Shown piece after piece: positions 48,694-57,590 of a stretch of DNA of 64,000 bases. The translations under genes and the position numbers were made by a program. Source of the stretch: Dyadobacter linearis (GTDB lineage Bacteria > Bacteroidota > Bacteroidia > Cytophagales > Spirosomataceae). Under the pieces are notes generated by a model, which was given only the letters and a program-made list of their open reading frames with translations, searched no databases and was not told the origin of the DNA. How positions within the stretch are numbered: the first letter of the stretch is position 1; every line of letters begins with the position of its first letter. The stretch spans positions 558,001 to 622,000 of the forward strand of contig NZ_CAJRAU010000002.1 in NCBI RefSeq assembly GCF_907165045.1, written 5' to 3'.

Positions 48694-51498
48694 TTATAAT
48701 TTCACTATTTTCCGCTCAACTCCGTCGATGAGGACGATGTAAATGCCCGGTTTCCAGCCGATTATGTCCATTTCAAATGAGGATTTATCAGTCTTAAAAG
48801 TATACAATTTGCGACCGCTCGCATTGAGAATATCAATCTGTCCGATTTTCCCCGCAGACTTGATTTTCAGAGAAGAGGAGGTAGGATTTGGATAAATACT
48901 TACCTCAATAGCTCCCGCAATCTCAGCAGTAACAATATTACTGTAAGCATAAGTACCATCCCGATCTGTCATTTTCAGGCGGTAGTAATACTGCCCGCCC
49001 GGCAAGCCAGAGTCCGGATATCCGTAGTTTGTGGTATTGGTCGCATTGCCCTGCGCATTAATCCTGGCGATTTCCCTGAAAGTCCGCGCGTCGCTGCTGC
49101 GCTGTATCTCAAAATGTGAGCTGTTGGATTCCTGAGAAGTCTGCCACTCGATCTGTACCTGGTTTTCCCGGTTTACGGCACTCAGACTGATGAGCGTTAC
49201 CGGTAGCGGACTTCCAGCGGTAGTCGACAGTGCATTGGGGTAAAGCGGCACCGACAAGCTGTTGGTCGCTTTTCCGGCTAAAACCTTCTTCGTGTAGCCG
49301 CCCAGCGCCATATACCAGTCGGGCGTCAGGTCGTAACCGTCGGCGTCGAGCGACAGGAACCAGGTATCGCCTCCCTTTGGTGTGTGGTTAGAGAACTTCT
49401 CCATTTTAAAAAATGAAGTCGCCTCATCCACTTCATCAAACATCGCCAGGTAAATCATATTAGCTCCCTCATTGATCACATTCTGAGACTGTTGCCACAA
49501 AAAGCTGCCACCATTGCGCGGAATAGAATTTTTGACAGCGGCTGACGGATTGTCGCGGACATTTTGAAGATTGAACCAGGAAAAGCCGGGAAATATAACG
49601 GGCATATAGTCGATGTTCTTAGGTGCGAGATATGCCATATCGGGTCTTACACTATTGATTGCGAATGCATTCGCGCCACTTTCGGTATTGTACCTCCCCA
49701 CCGACCACGGACTGATCACATCGAGCAGATCATAAACCGCCAGCCACGCTGCCGAATGCTCGCGCCAGTTGTCATTTAATCCGCCCATTACATTAGCCCG
49801 GTATTTCGGATCGTCGGTTGGGTCGGCTGGATCGCCTTCTTTAAACCACCTCACCAGCTTTTCCGAACGCTCCGCTGTCGCTTCCGGGTTGGAGGCAAGT
49901 CCCAGTCCCCACAATGCGACCAGCGGTTCTTGCTTATGCCATAAATAGTTACTTTCCGTGGTCACGCCCATTTCGTCCACCAGCCGCTTCCAGTCCGCAA
50001 TAACCTCCTCGGTAGAAGTTGCATCAGCGCCGGAGAGGTCGTACATGATCGAATAAACGCGCCCATACTTATAGCTCGCGGTCTGCACGTTTTCAAGCAC
50101 TTTGTCAAAATGCCGGTGCACGCGGGTATCGGTAGTCCGGAAATAATCCAGGAAACGCTGCTGGAAAACGCCGTCGACCTCATGTTCGCGCATCCATTTG
50201 AAATGCTCGTCTACAGTATTGTAGTTGTAACTTGAAAACAGTTTCGCGGGCGTTCCGTTACTGTAAGTCATATTCGTAGCCACGAGCTCGTTTTGCGGAT
50301 AATTGCCCATGTAAGGCCACATATCGATCGTCGCATTCGCATGTTCGGGTGTGCCGCCAAACCAGTGCAGCCACCAGTTATGCGCAGGAGGTCCGTCGGT
50401 AGGAAGTCCAAACCAGCCCTGGTATCCAAACATCACCTTTCCGTTCAGCGTGTTCGCAGTAGGATCAGCCGTAGTCGCCACGGCGGGTTCGTAAAATTCG
50501 ATCTCATCGATCTTGACCGTGACCGGCGCTCCGACAGGCTGCCTTATCCTAAAATAGTTGATCGCGCTCAGGTTTGGATTTCCTTGCCTGGTTGCTTCGG
50601 AAAGATGCAGGATCAGGTGATTCCAGCCATTTTGTATTTTTTGAGATGCCAGGTTCCAGCGATATTCGTCGGTGCCAGCCTGCCCGGCTGAGGAAAAAAC
50701 GATATTGCCTGCTCCCGAAAGAGCGCCCGCTTCGGATACATACAGCCAGAACTTAACAATACCTTGCTCACTGACTCCCGTATTGAACGGTGCGCGGTTA
50801 TGGATAAACCAGTCCTGGCCCGATCCCGTTTTGGTCAGAGAGCCGTTGCCCAATATTTTATTCCCCGGGTCCACAGTTATTGCGTCACTTCCCGACCAGC
50901 CTGCATTGTCGTCGGCAGCACTGAAAATCTTCGCGCCGATCAGCTCACTTCCCTGATAACCTTTTGTAAAACGCAAATCATCGATCTTGACAATCACAGA
51001 TTCGCCTGCATTAATCGGTTTATAATACCTGAAAAAATTGATCGCTGCCAGGTTCGGGTTACCCTGCTTGCCCGCCGCACTGAGGCGCAGCACTACATTG
51101 TTCCATCCGTTACGCAGGTTCACGCTGGCGGTTCCCCAGTTGAATTCGTCGGTGTCGGGATTGCCTGAGCTGGTAATTTCAAACTGTCCGTCCGAACTGC
51201 TGAACTTGGTAATATCTGAAACAAAAAGGGAGAATTGCAGATAGGAAATATTCAGCTCACTTGCTGCGATACCTGTATTGATCGGGGTCGAAAAATGCCT
51301 TGTGAAACGCTCGGTATTGCCGCCTTCCGATTGAATGGAGGAACTTCCCTGCGCAGGTGCGTCGCTGCTCAGACTTAGTACATTTCCGCCGCCGCCCCAG
51401 CCGGTAAGCGATTCGCAATCGTCTGCGGGTATGACCTGCGCATATCCGGGCAGGACAAAAAACAGCGAGATAAACAATAGTAGACAGTTCTTTTTCAT
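48694..51498 (-). CDS. Secreted GH71/99-like hydrolase with duplicated carbohydrate-binding modules and T9SS tail
   Basis: Protein of 934 residues starting at the ATG at 51498 (MKKNCLLLFISLFF; signal ends near GYAQ). Two similar beta-sandwich repeats of about 165 residues follow (about 20-190 and 195-360), each with an NGWN ... GNPNL(A/S)AINFFR-type segment, i.e. an internal duplication of a binding module. The middle (about 370-790) is a TIM-barrel of the GH71/GH99-like type (VMFGYQGWFGLPTDG; HNWWLHWFG; HEVDGVFQQRFLDY; LAMFDEVDEATSFF). The end (about 855-934) is a T9SS sorting domain (VSIYPNPTSSSLKI). It should act on an alpha-linked polysaccharide at or outside the cell surface. Confidence 0.88.
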   Translation of the reverse strand: MKKNCLLLFISLFFVLPGYAQVIPADDCESLTGWGGGGNVLSLSSDAPAQGSSSIQSEGGNTERFTRHFSTPINTGIAASELNISYLQFSLFVSDITKFSSSDGQFEITSSGNPDTDEFNWGTASVNLRNGWNNVVLRLSAAGKQGNPNLAAINFFRYYKPINAGESVIVKIDDLRFTKGYQGSELIGAKIFSAADDNAGWSGSDAITVDPGNKILGNGSLTKTGSGQDWFIHNRAPFNTGVSEQGIVKFWLYVSEAGALSGAGNIVFSSAGQAGTDEYRWNLASQKIQNGWNHLILHLSEATRQGNPNLSAINYFRIRQPVGAPVTVKIDEIEFYEPAVATTADPTANTLNGKVMFGYQGWFGLPTDGPPAHNWWLHWFGGTPEHANATIDMWPYMGNYPQNELVATNMTYSNGTPAKLFSSYNYNTVDEHFKWMREHEVDGVFQQRFLDYFRTTDTRVHRHFDKVLENVQTASYKYGRVYSIMYDLSGADATSTEEVIADWKRLVDEMGVTTESNYLWHKQEPLVALWGLGLASNPEATAERSEKLVRWFKEGDPADPTDDPKYRANVMGGLNDNWREHSAAWLAVYDLLDVISPWSVGRYNTESGANAFAINSVRPDMAYLAPKNIDYMPVIFPGFSWFNLQNVRDNPSAAVKNSIPRNGGSFLWQQSQNVINEGANMIYLAMFDEVDEATSFFKMEKFSNHTPKGGDTWFLSLDADGYDLTPDWYMALGGYTKKVLAGKATNSLSVPLYPNALSTTAGSPLPVTLISLSAVNRENQVQIEWQTSQESNSSHFEIQRSSDARTFREIARINAQGNATNTTNYGYPDSGLPGGQYYYRLKMTDRDGTYAYSNIVTAEIAGAIEVSIYPNPTSSSLKIKSAGKIGQIDILNASGRKLYTFKTDKSSFEMDIIGWKPGIYIVLIDGVERKIVKL

Positions 51499-51558
51499 GT
51501 GTATCAATAATTGGTTAAAGGTGAAACAGTGCCGCTGCAAGAGCCTGGCGATCTGTTC

Positions 51559-51566
51559 CAAAACTA
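51559..51566 (-). promoter_or_regulatory. Candidate -7 element of the GH71/99-like gene
   Basis: On the minus strand the sequence reads TAGTTTTG, an exact match to TAnnTTTG, about 60 bases before the start codon. No clear -33 TTG is at the right spacing. Confidence 0.4.
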
Positions 51567-51638
51567 TGTTTACACCAATAATTTTTACTTAACTATAAAT
51601 TAACAAAGAATTAATAGGAGAAAATTTTTTGAAAATAT

Positions 51639-51663
51639 TTATTGTCTAGCTTTAAGACAATAA
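51639..51663. promoter_or_regulatory. Perfect inverted repeat ahead of the ThuA fusion gene
   Basis: TTATTGTC and GACAATAA form a perfect 8-base dyad separated by 9 bases, just upstream of the -7-like element at 51676-51683. The geometry (half-sites about 17 bases centre to centre) suits a dimeric regulator that would overlap the -33 region. Confidence 0.45.
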
Positions 51664-51675
51664 GGAGAATAAGGC

Positions 51676-51683
51676 TAGATTTG
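51676..51683 (+). promoter_or_regulatory. -7 promoter element of the ThuA fusion gene
   Basis: TAGATTTG is an exact match to the Bacteroidota -7 consensus TAnnTTTG and lies 22 bases before the ATG at 51706. A -33 TTG at the canonical spacing is not seen; the inverted repeat occupies that place. Confidence 0.5.
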
Positions 51684-51705
51684 TTTACGGATCAAAAATT
51701 AACCG

Positions 51706-54700
51706 ATGAGAACAAAACCTATACTTATACGCGTATTGACTGTGAGCCTATGGCTGATATCCAGTCTGGCAATCGCTCAGTCACCGGCTTTCAAAGTGCT
51801 GGTATTTAGTAAAACCGCTTCTTTCAGGCACGAATCAATCAAAGCGGGCAATGCGGCGATTGAAAAAATGTCGAAGGAAAAAGGTTTCAGCGCCACTTTT
51901 ACGGAAGACGCTGCCCAGTTCAATGAGAAGAACCTGCAAAAATTCAATACTGTAATTTTCCTGAACACGACCGGAAACGTGCTCGACGATGCGCAGCAAG
52001 TTGCATTTGAAAGATACATTCAGGCAGGCGGCGGCTATGTGGGTATTCATGCAGCCACAGATACCGAATATGAATGGCCGTGGTACGGCAATCTTGCAGG
52101 CGCTTACTTTCTCGATCACCCGATGACGCCGAGTAATGTGCAGAAAGGCAAGTTTATCGTAACCGAAAAAAACCACTGGGCTACGCAGGGAATGCCCGAT
52201 GAATTTGAAAGGACCGATGAATTTTACAGTTTCAAAAATATCTCCCCGAATATCAAGGTCGTTCTTAAAATAGACGAAAAGAGCTATATAGGAGGCAAAA
52301 ACCCTGATTTTCATCCAATGGGTTGGTATCAGGAATTCGACGGCGGCCGCTCGTTTTACACTGCAATGGGGCACACCGACGAAACTTTCTCGGAGCCGCT
52401 TTTCCTGAACCATCTCTGGGCAGGTATTCAGTATACTGCGGGGCTGCCATCAGCGGGGCTGCCATCAGCGGGAGGCGACATGCCCAAAGCGATCGATTTC
52501 TCCAAATCCAGACCAGAGGAAAACCGTTTTACCAAGGTTGTGCTTGAAGAGAAACTTGACGAGCCGATGGAACTGAGCGTGTTGAACGACGGACGTATCC
52601 TATTCATCCAGCGGAAGGGCCAGGTGAGGCTTTTTAATATTAAAACAAATGAACTGAAAACCATCGCCGAAATTCCGGTAAGTACAAAATATGTGAACAA
52701 GGAAGGTAAGGAATCGATGGGTGAGGATGGTTTGCTGGGTTTGAATAAAGATCCTGATTTTGCGAAAAACCACTGGATATACCTGTATTACTCCGTCCCG
52801 GAAGCGCCCAAAAATGTGCTGGCACGCTTCGAGCTGAAAGGTGACGAGCTCGATTTGAATTCTAAAAAAGTATTGCTTGAAGTTCCGACGCAGCGCGAAG
52901 AATGCTGTCATACAGGCGGTTCCATTGCCTGGGATAAGTCTGGTAACCTGTATTTGTCGACCGGCGATAACACTAATCCGCACGGTTCAAACGGGTACAG
53001 TCCGAGCGACGAGCGTGAAGGAAGAATGGCGTGGGATGCGCAGAAATCTTCGGCGAATACCAACGATTTGCGTGGCAAGATCATCCGCATCAAGCCACAA
53101 CCCGACGGAGGATACACGATTCCCGAGGGTAACCTGTTTGCCAAAGGCACGCCGGATACCCGGCCGGAGATTTACACAATGGGCCACCGTAACCCGTTCC
53201 GCATTTCGGTAGATCAGAAAAAGAACTACGTATATTGGGGAGAGGTTGGCCCGGATGCGGCCAAGCCCGATTCAAGCCGCGGACCGGCTGGTTACGACGA
53301 GGTAGGGCAGGCACGCAAGGCTGGCAACTTTGGCTGGCCGCATTTTGTAGGGGATAATAAGGCTTATAACAAATATGATTTTGCCGGCCAGAAATCGATG
53401 GAGAAGTGGGACGTGAATGCGCCAAGCAATACTTCACCGAACAATACCGGGCTGAAAGTACTCCCACCGGCTCAGAAAGCATTTATCTGGTATCCTTACG
53501 GCGCTTCTCCTGAGTTTCCGTTAACCGGAACAGGCGGTCGGAATGCGATGGCAGGCTCCGTTTTTTACTCGGATGCATTCAAAAATGCTGCGCGCGCATT
53601 TCCTGATTACTATAATGGAAAGATCCTGACCTACGATTGGATGCGCGGCTGGATCATGTCGGTGACGATGGATAAAGAGGGTAATTACAAGGCGATGGAA
53701 CGTTTCATGCCGAGCTATAAATTCTCTAATCCGATGGATATGGAGTTCGCTGAAAACGGCGATCTGTACATGCTGGAATATGGTACCGGCTGGTTTTCAG
53801 CCAACGACGATGCCCGCCTGATCCGGATTGAATACAATGGCGGAAACCGGAAACCAATGCTGCAAATGGTCGCCAATAAAATGGGCGGAGCTGCGCCGCT
53901 TGCACTTAAACTCAGCGCAAAAGGTACTTCCGATGCCGACGGAGATGCATTGACCTATTCCTGGAAAATCACTTCGAAAAACGGATTTGCCAAAACCATC
54001 AATACCCAGGATGCAGCACTGAGCCTGGCGAAAGTGGGCGTTTACAAAGCTACGCTCACCGCAAACGACGGAAAAGGAGGGGTGAGCACGCAAGCGATGG
54101 AAATTACCGTTGGAAACGAACCGCCCGTGCTGACCCTGGATATGCCGGCGAGCAACAAGTCTTTTTACACGCCCGATAAACCCTTTAATTACGATATCAA
54201 GGTATCTGACAAAGAAGACGGAACATTAGGTAAAGGGATTGATGCTGAACGTGTTGCAGTGAATATAAATTATTTGCCGGAAGGATATGACAAGATCGCA
54301 ATTGCGCAGGGCCACCGCTCGGCGGATGCAGGCGCAGCATTCAGTTCGGGTAAAAGGTTGATCGAAGCGAGCGATTGCAAGGCTTGTCACGCAGTTGATA
54401 AAAAGTCGATCGGGCCGGCTTACCGGGAGGTTTCGGCGAAATATAAAGACGATAAATCGGCGGTGGAGCGACTGACGAAAAAGGTGATCGCTGGCGGTGG
54501 CGGTGTTTGGGGAGAGACTGCAATGGCAGCGCACCCGCAGCTTTCAACGGCCGACGCTTCCGAAATGGTGAAGTATATTTTGAATGTAGTGAATGAAAAG
54601 CCGAAGGAAAAGTCGCTGCCGCTGAAAGGTACTTACCAGGCAAAATTGCCGGCTGGGGACAAAGGAAAAGGGATTTTCATCGTGCGGGCAGCTTATGAAG

Positions 54701-55188
54701 ATGCAGGCGCGAGCGGATTATCTTCTTTGAGATCGGAAGAGTCGGTTATCCTGCGGAATGCGAAAGTTGATATGCACAATTTTGACGTTTACGAGAACAT
54801 CATGAAAATATCAAACGGTGGAATCAATCTCGCAATCGCTTCCAAATCAGGTTCTTACATGGTTTTGAAACAAGTCGACCTTAATGCGGTGACCGAATTG
54901 GAGTTACAAGCGCTGGCTCCCAAGCCACAACTGAATTCGGCCGGCGGAAAAGTGGAATTGCGGCTCGACAGTCCGACCGGAAAACTCTTAGGCGAGTCGA
55001 TTGTTCTGGAACCTGCTGAGAAACTGGATTTTAAACCCACATCCTTAAATATCCCTATCAAAAATGCGGGTAGCGCCGACGGGAAACTGCACGATTTGTA
55101 CGTCGTTTTTGTGAATCCGAAAGCCGAAGAAAGTTCGTTAATGGTTGTTATGGGCGCGGAGTTCAAGATGGGGCCCGCAGCGCAGTAA
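51706..55188 (+). CDS. ThuA - PQQ sugar dehydrogenase - PKD - cytochrome c - carbohydrate-binding fusion protein
   Basis: Protein of 1160 residues with a signal peptide (ends near LAIAQS). Domain order: ThuA (about 28-250; FSKTASFRHESIKAGNAAIE; GGYVGIHAATDTEYEW), a linker with a duplicated LPSAG, a soluble glucose/sorbosone-dehydrogenase-type beta-propeller (about 280-700; REECCHTGGSIAWDKSGNLY; GHRNPFRISV), PKD (about 715-800; GTSDADGDALTYSWKI), cytochrome c with CKACH (Cys891, Cys894, His895), and a CBM6-like C-terminal module (from about 970; GTYQAKLPAG). The protein probably oxidises a sugar and passes electrons to its own cytochrome in the periplasm. The perfect inverted repeat and -7 element lie just before it. 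Confidence 0.93.
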   Translation: MRTKPILIRVLTVSLWLISSLAIAQSPAFKVLVFSKTASFRHESIKAGNAAIEKMSKEKGFSATFTEDAAQFNEKNLQKFNTVIFLNTTGNVLDDAQQVAFERYIQAGGGYVGIHAATDTEYEWPWYGNLAGAYFLDHPMTPSNVQKGKFIVTEKNHWATQGMPDEFERTDEFYSFKNISPNIKVVLKIDEKSYIGGKNPDFHPMGWYQEFDGGRSFYTAMGHTDETFSEPLFLNHLWAGIQYTAGLPSAGLPSAGGDMPKAIDFSKSRPEENRFTKVVLEEKLDEPMELSVLNDGRILFIQRKGQVRLFNIKTNELKTIAEIPVSTKYVNKEGKESMGEDGLLGLNKDPDFAKNHWIYLYYSVPEAPKNVLARFELKGDELDLNSKKVLLEVPTQREECCHTGGSIAWDKSGNLYLSTGDNTNPHGSNGYSPSDEREGRMAWDAQKSSANTNDLRGKIIRIKPQPDGGYTIPEGNLFAKGTPDTRPEIYTMGHRNPFRISVDQKKNYVYWGEVGPDAAKPDSSRGPAGYDEVGQARKAGNFGWPHFVGDNKAYNKYDFAGQKSMEKWDVNAPSNTSPNNTGLKVLPPAQKAFIWYPYGASPEFPLTGTGGRNAMAGSVFYSDAFKNAARAFPDYYNGKILTYDWMRGWIMSVTMDKEGNYKAMERFMPSYKFSNPMDMEFAENGDLYMLEYGTGWFSANDDARLIRIEYNGGNRKPMLQMVANKMGGAAPLALKLSAKGTSDADGDALTYSWKITSKNGFAKTINTQDAALSLAKVGVYKATLTANDGKGGVSTQAMEITVGNEPPVLTLDMPASNKSFYTPDKPFNYDIKVSDKEDGTLGKGIDAERVAVNINYLPEGYDKIAIAQGHRSADAGAAFSSGKRLIEASDCKACHAVDKKSIGPAYREVSAKYKDDKSAVERLTKKVIAGGGGVWGETAMAAHPQLSTADASEMVKYILNVVNEKPKEKSLPLKGTYQAKLPAGDKGKGIFIVRAAYEDAGASGLSSLRSEESVILRNAKVDMHNFDVYENIMKISNGGINLAIASKSGSYMVLKQVDLNAVTELELQALAPKPQLNSAGGKVELRLDSPTGKLLGESIVLEPAEKLDFKPTSLNIPIKNAGSADGKLHDLYVVFVNPKAEESSLMVVMGAEFKMGPAAQ
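52441..52470 (+). repeat. Perfect 15-base tandem duplication in a coding linker
   Basis: The unit GGGCTGCCATCAGCG occurs twice in a row and adds five residues in frame (LPSAG twice) in the linker between the ThuA and propeller domains. Identical copies point to a recent slippage event. Confidence 0.95.
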
Positions 55189-55206
55189 AGCTGCTGAAAA
55201 GTAAAA

Positions 55207-55243
55207 ACGGGGTCGGAGCAAATGTGCTCCGACCCCGTCTTTT
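55207..55243. terminator. Terminator after the ThuA fusion gene
   Basis: ACGGGGTCGGAGCA and TGCTCCGACCCCGT form a perfect 14-bp stem with AATG as loop, then CTTTTTCTT. An AAAAA flank supplies the opposite strand's tail, so it also serves the convergent outer-membrane protein gene. Confidence 0.93.
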
Positions 55244-55261
55244 TCTTGTATGCAAATGAGA

Positions 55262-56788
55262 TTACAACTTGAAACCCAGTGTCGCTCTCAGCACATTGTT
55301 TTTCTGATCATTCGCTTTCAGGAAAGGGCTCATTCCCCATTCATGCGAAAGATCAAGCGTTACAAAGCCGAATTCAAGGCCAACTCCGGCATTCAAACCA
55401 TAAGAAAACTCTTCAATATTGTCCTTGTTAAAGCGTGAATTTTCGGTATCGTCCACACTCAATACATAATTTCCGACCACACCGCCCTTGATATTGAACC
55501 GGAAAAAACCGCCTTTGGCCTTCGTCAGGTACACGCCAAGCATTAAGGGAGCTTTCAATGAATGTATCCTCGGACCTGTCAGGAGCGGAGCAGTTGAAAC
55601 ACTATCCTCGCTGGTCACGTCCATCGAAGAGCTCAGATAATGTACACCCGGCTGAATGAAAAATTTCTTCATCCTGAAACGGAAATCTAGTCCCGCATTC
55701 CAGCCCGATCGGCCCTCATACTTGCCATCATCGAAGTTTGCATTGAAGTTAGAAGCATGGATACCCACCAATGGGATCACCCATAGGCCAGAGTTGCGGG
55801 CAGGTTTTTCACCAAATCGTTCTCTGAAAGTCAACCTTTCTTCCCGCGTCATCGGTTCGCTGTATGCCGCGTCGGCAGGGCTGGCAGGCGCTGCATAAAC
55901 GCGTTGTTGCCCGGGCGCGGCAGATTCGCCACGTTTGAATCTCAGCCACGCTTTGTAATCTTCATAATCCTGCTGATCCTGGCTATTGGAAAAACGGCTT
56001 CCAGCATTTCCGGCGGCTAGTTCCTGCTGGTTGTAGTTCGGTGGAACAATGATATTGTTGATAATAATAGCAGGCTGGCCCTGTTGCTGCGGGTAATTTT
56101 TGTAGGTAGATTCCACGAGCCGCTGCGCGAACGCATTCGCGTTGTTTGCATTGGCCGAATCCAAAGTGATATTCCTTTGGATCACATTCGGGTTGCCGCT
56201 ATTGGTTGCAGGAGCCGGCATTGCATTCTGCCCGCCCGAAGTATTCCCCGCATAACCCGAGCTGTTCGTAATCTGACCGTTATTTTGCGTCGACTGGCTG
56301 CTGATTACCGGTGTGGTAACCGTTGCAGCAGAAGCCGGCGAAACGAGCTGTCCCATTCCAGCCAGCTTCTGCTCGCCTTCCTGAATATCTTTCTGGAGCT
56401 CGGCAATATCCTTGTTAAGCTTTTCGATGCCCTCGCTATCTTTTCGGGCATTTTTAGCATCACGCTGGGCATCCTTCGCGGCACTGTTGGCTTTCCCCGA
56501 CAGTTTCTTATCCTGCGGATTGGCAGTCAGATCAGCCGCCGCCTGTCTGTTTGCGTCCGCTGAGGCCTGCGCTTTTTGTGCGCTTTTCTGCATTTCCTGT
56601 TCTTTTTCCAGAAGGTCTTTCTGTTTTTCAGCCAGCTTTATTTTTTTGTCATTAATATCCTGACTGATCTTGATCGCTTCCTTTTGATTGTCAAGGGCCT
56701 TCAAAGAGTCCTGGGAGACAATCTGGGCCAGGACAGGCTGCGAAAACAGCATGGCAGCCAGCGCGTAGTAGGTTAGTTTTGTTTTCAT
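55262..56788 (-). CDS. Outer-membrane protein: coiled coil plus PorT-like beta-barrel
   Basis: Protein of 508 residues from the ATG at 56788 (MKTKLTYYALAAMLF); upstream in-frame codons lack a likely start. Signal peptide ends near VLAQ. A long charged coiled coil (about 35-145; KIKLAEKQKDLLEKEQEMQK) is followed by a low-complexity Gln/Asn/Gly-rich linker (about 150-285) and a C-terminal beta-barrel of the PorT/outer-membrane-beta-barrel type (about 320-508; GLWVIPLVGIHASNFN; FFIQPGVHYLSSSM; ending LRATLGFKL). The coiled coil is probably periplasmic. Function is unknown. Confidence 0.78.
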   Translation of the reverse strand: MKTKLTYYALAAMLFSQPVLAQIVSQDSLKALDNQKEAIKISQDINDKKIKLAEKQKDLLEKEQEMQKSAQKAQASADANRQAAADLTANPQDKKLSGKANSAAKDAQRDAKNARKDSEGIEKLNKDIAELQKDIQEGEQKLAGMGQLVSPASAATVTTPVISSQSTQNNGQITNSSGYAGNTSGGQNAMPAPATNSGNPNVIQRNITLDSANANNANAFAQRLVESTYKNYPQQQGQPAIIINNIIVPPNYNQQELAAGNAGSRFSNSQDQQDYEDYKAWLRFKRGESAAPGQQRVYAAPASPADAAYSEPMTREERLTFRERFGEKPARNSGLWVIPLVGIHASNFNANFDDGKYEGRSGWNAGLDFRFRMKKFFIQPGVHYLSSSMDVTSEDSVSTAPLLTGPRIHSLKAPLMLGVYLTKAKGGFFRFNIKGGVVGNYVLSVDDTENSRFNKDNIEEFSYGLNAGVGLEFGFVTLDLSHEWGMSPFLKANDQKNNVLRATLGFKL

Positions 56789-57014
56789 TGTGTTGGAATG
56801 TTGATGAATTGAAAAATTAAAAATTGTTGAGAAAGCGGATCTGTGAAGCTTTAAAAATTGATTGGTCAAGCGAAGCGCTTCCATCCAGCCTACTTCGAAG
56901 TTTCAAAATAGCATGCCGTGGAGAGTTGGTACGCCAGCCGGGTCTGGGTAAACAGGCACGATTATAATTCTTTGTTATTGCCCGTACATTTTTCGGGAAA
57001 TAGTTGAGTTTACG

Positions 57015-57590
57015 ATGGAAATAGAGGATTTCAGACAGAATAAGACGATCCCGCGGGTGATTGAAGCGGAGGTATTGAAAGCACTCTCTTTTTACCCCGA
57101 ATTGAAAGAGACTGAAATACATTTTTTGTTTAAAAAGAAGATCAAAGGATCGGTTATGCAGGCGCAGCCGAGGATTGGTACCATGTTCGGGGGCAAGCGG
57201 GCTTACCAAATCAATATCAGCGCGTTATTCCAGCTCACTAACTCGGCAATCCCCATTCACCAGATCCCGCCGGACATTATGGTCGGCTGGATCGGGCATG
57301 AACTGGGGCATGTAATGGATTATGAAAACCGGGATACGTTCGGCATGATCCGGTTTGGAATAGGGTACCTTTTTTCAACCAGGTTTGTAAAGAAAGCCGA
57401 GCGCGTGGCCGATACATTTGCTGTAAGTCATGGTTTGGGTAAATACATTCTCAGCACCAAACACTTCATCCTCGACCACACTTTCCTTCCCGAAAAATAC
57501 AAGCAGAAAATTGCCCGCCTGTATCTTTCGCCGGATGATATCGTAGAGCAGGTCCGGAAACTGGAAGCGAAGGAACAGGGGTTAACCTAG
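57015..57590 (+). CDS. HELGH zinc-peptidase-like protein
   Basis: A 191-residue protein without a clear signal peptide. It carries a zinc motif GHELGHVMDYENRD near residue 94 and, 40 residues on, an AERVADTFAVSHG block whose Glu could be the third ligand, as in M48-like and related gluzincins. A hydrophobic segment lies in between (FGIGYLFSTRFV). The family is not one I can name. It overlaps the convergent GH3-family gene by 9 bases. Confidence 0.75.
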   Translation: MEIEDFRQNKTIPRVIEAEVLKALSFYPELKETEIHFLFKKKIKGSVMQAQPRIGTMFGGKRAYQINISALFQLTNSAIPIHQIPPDIMVGWIGHELGHVMDYENRDTFGMIRFGIGYLFSTRFVKKAERVADTFAVSHGLGKYILSTKHFILDHTFLPEKYKQKIARLYLSPDDIVEQVRKLEAKEQGLT

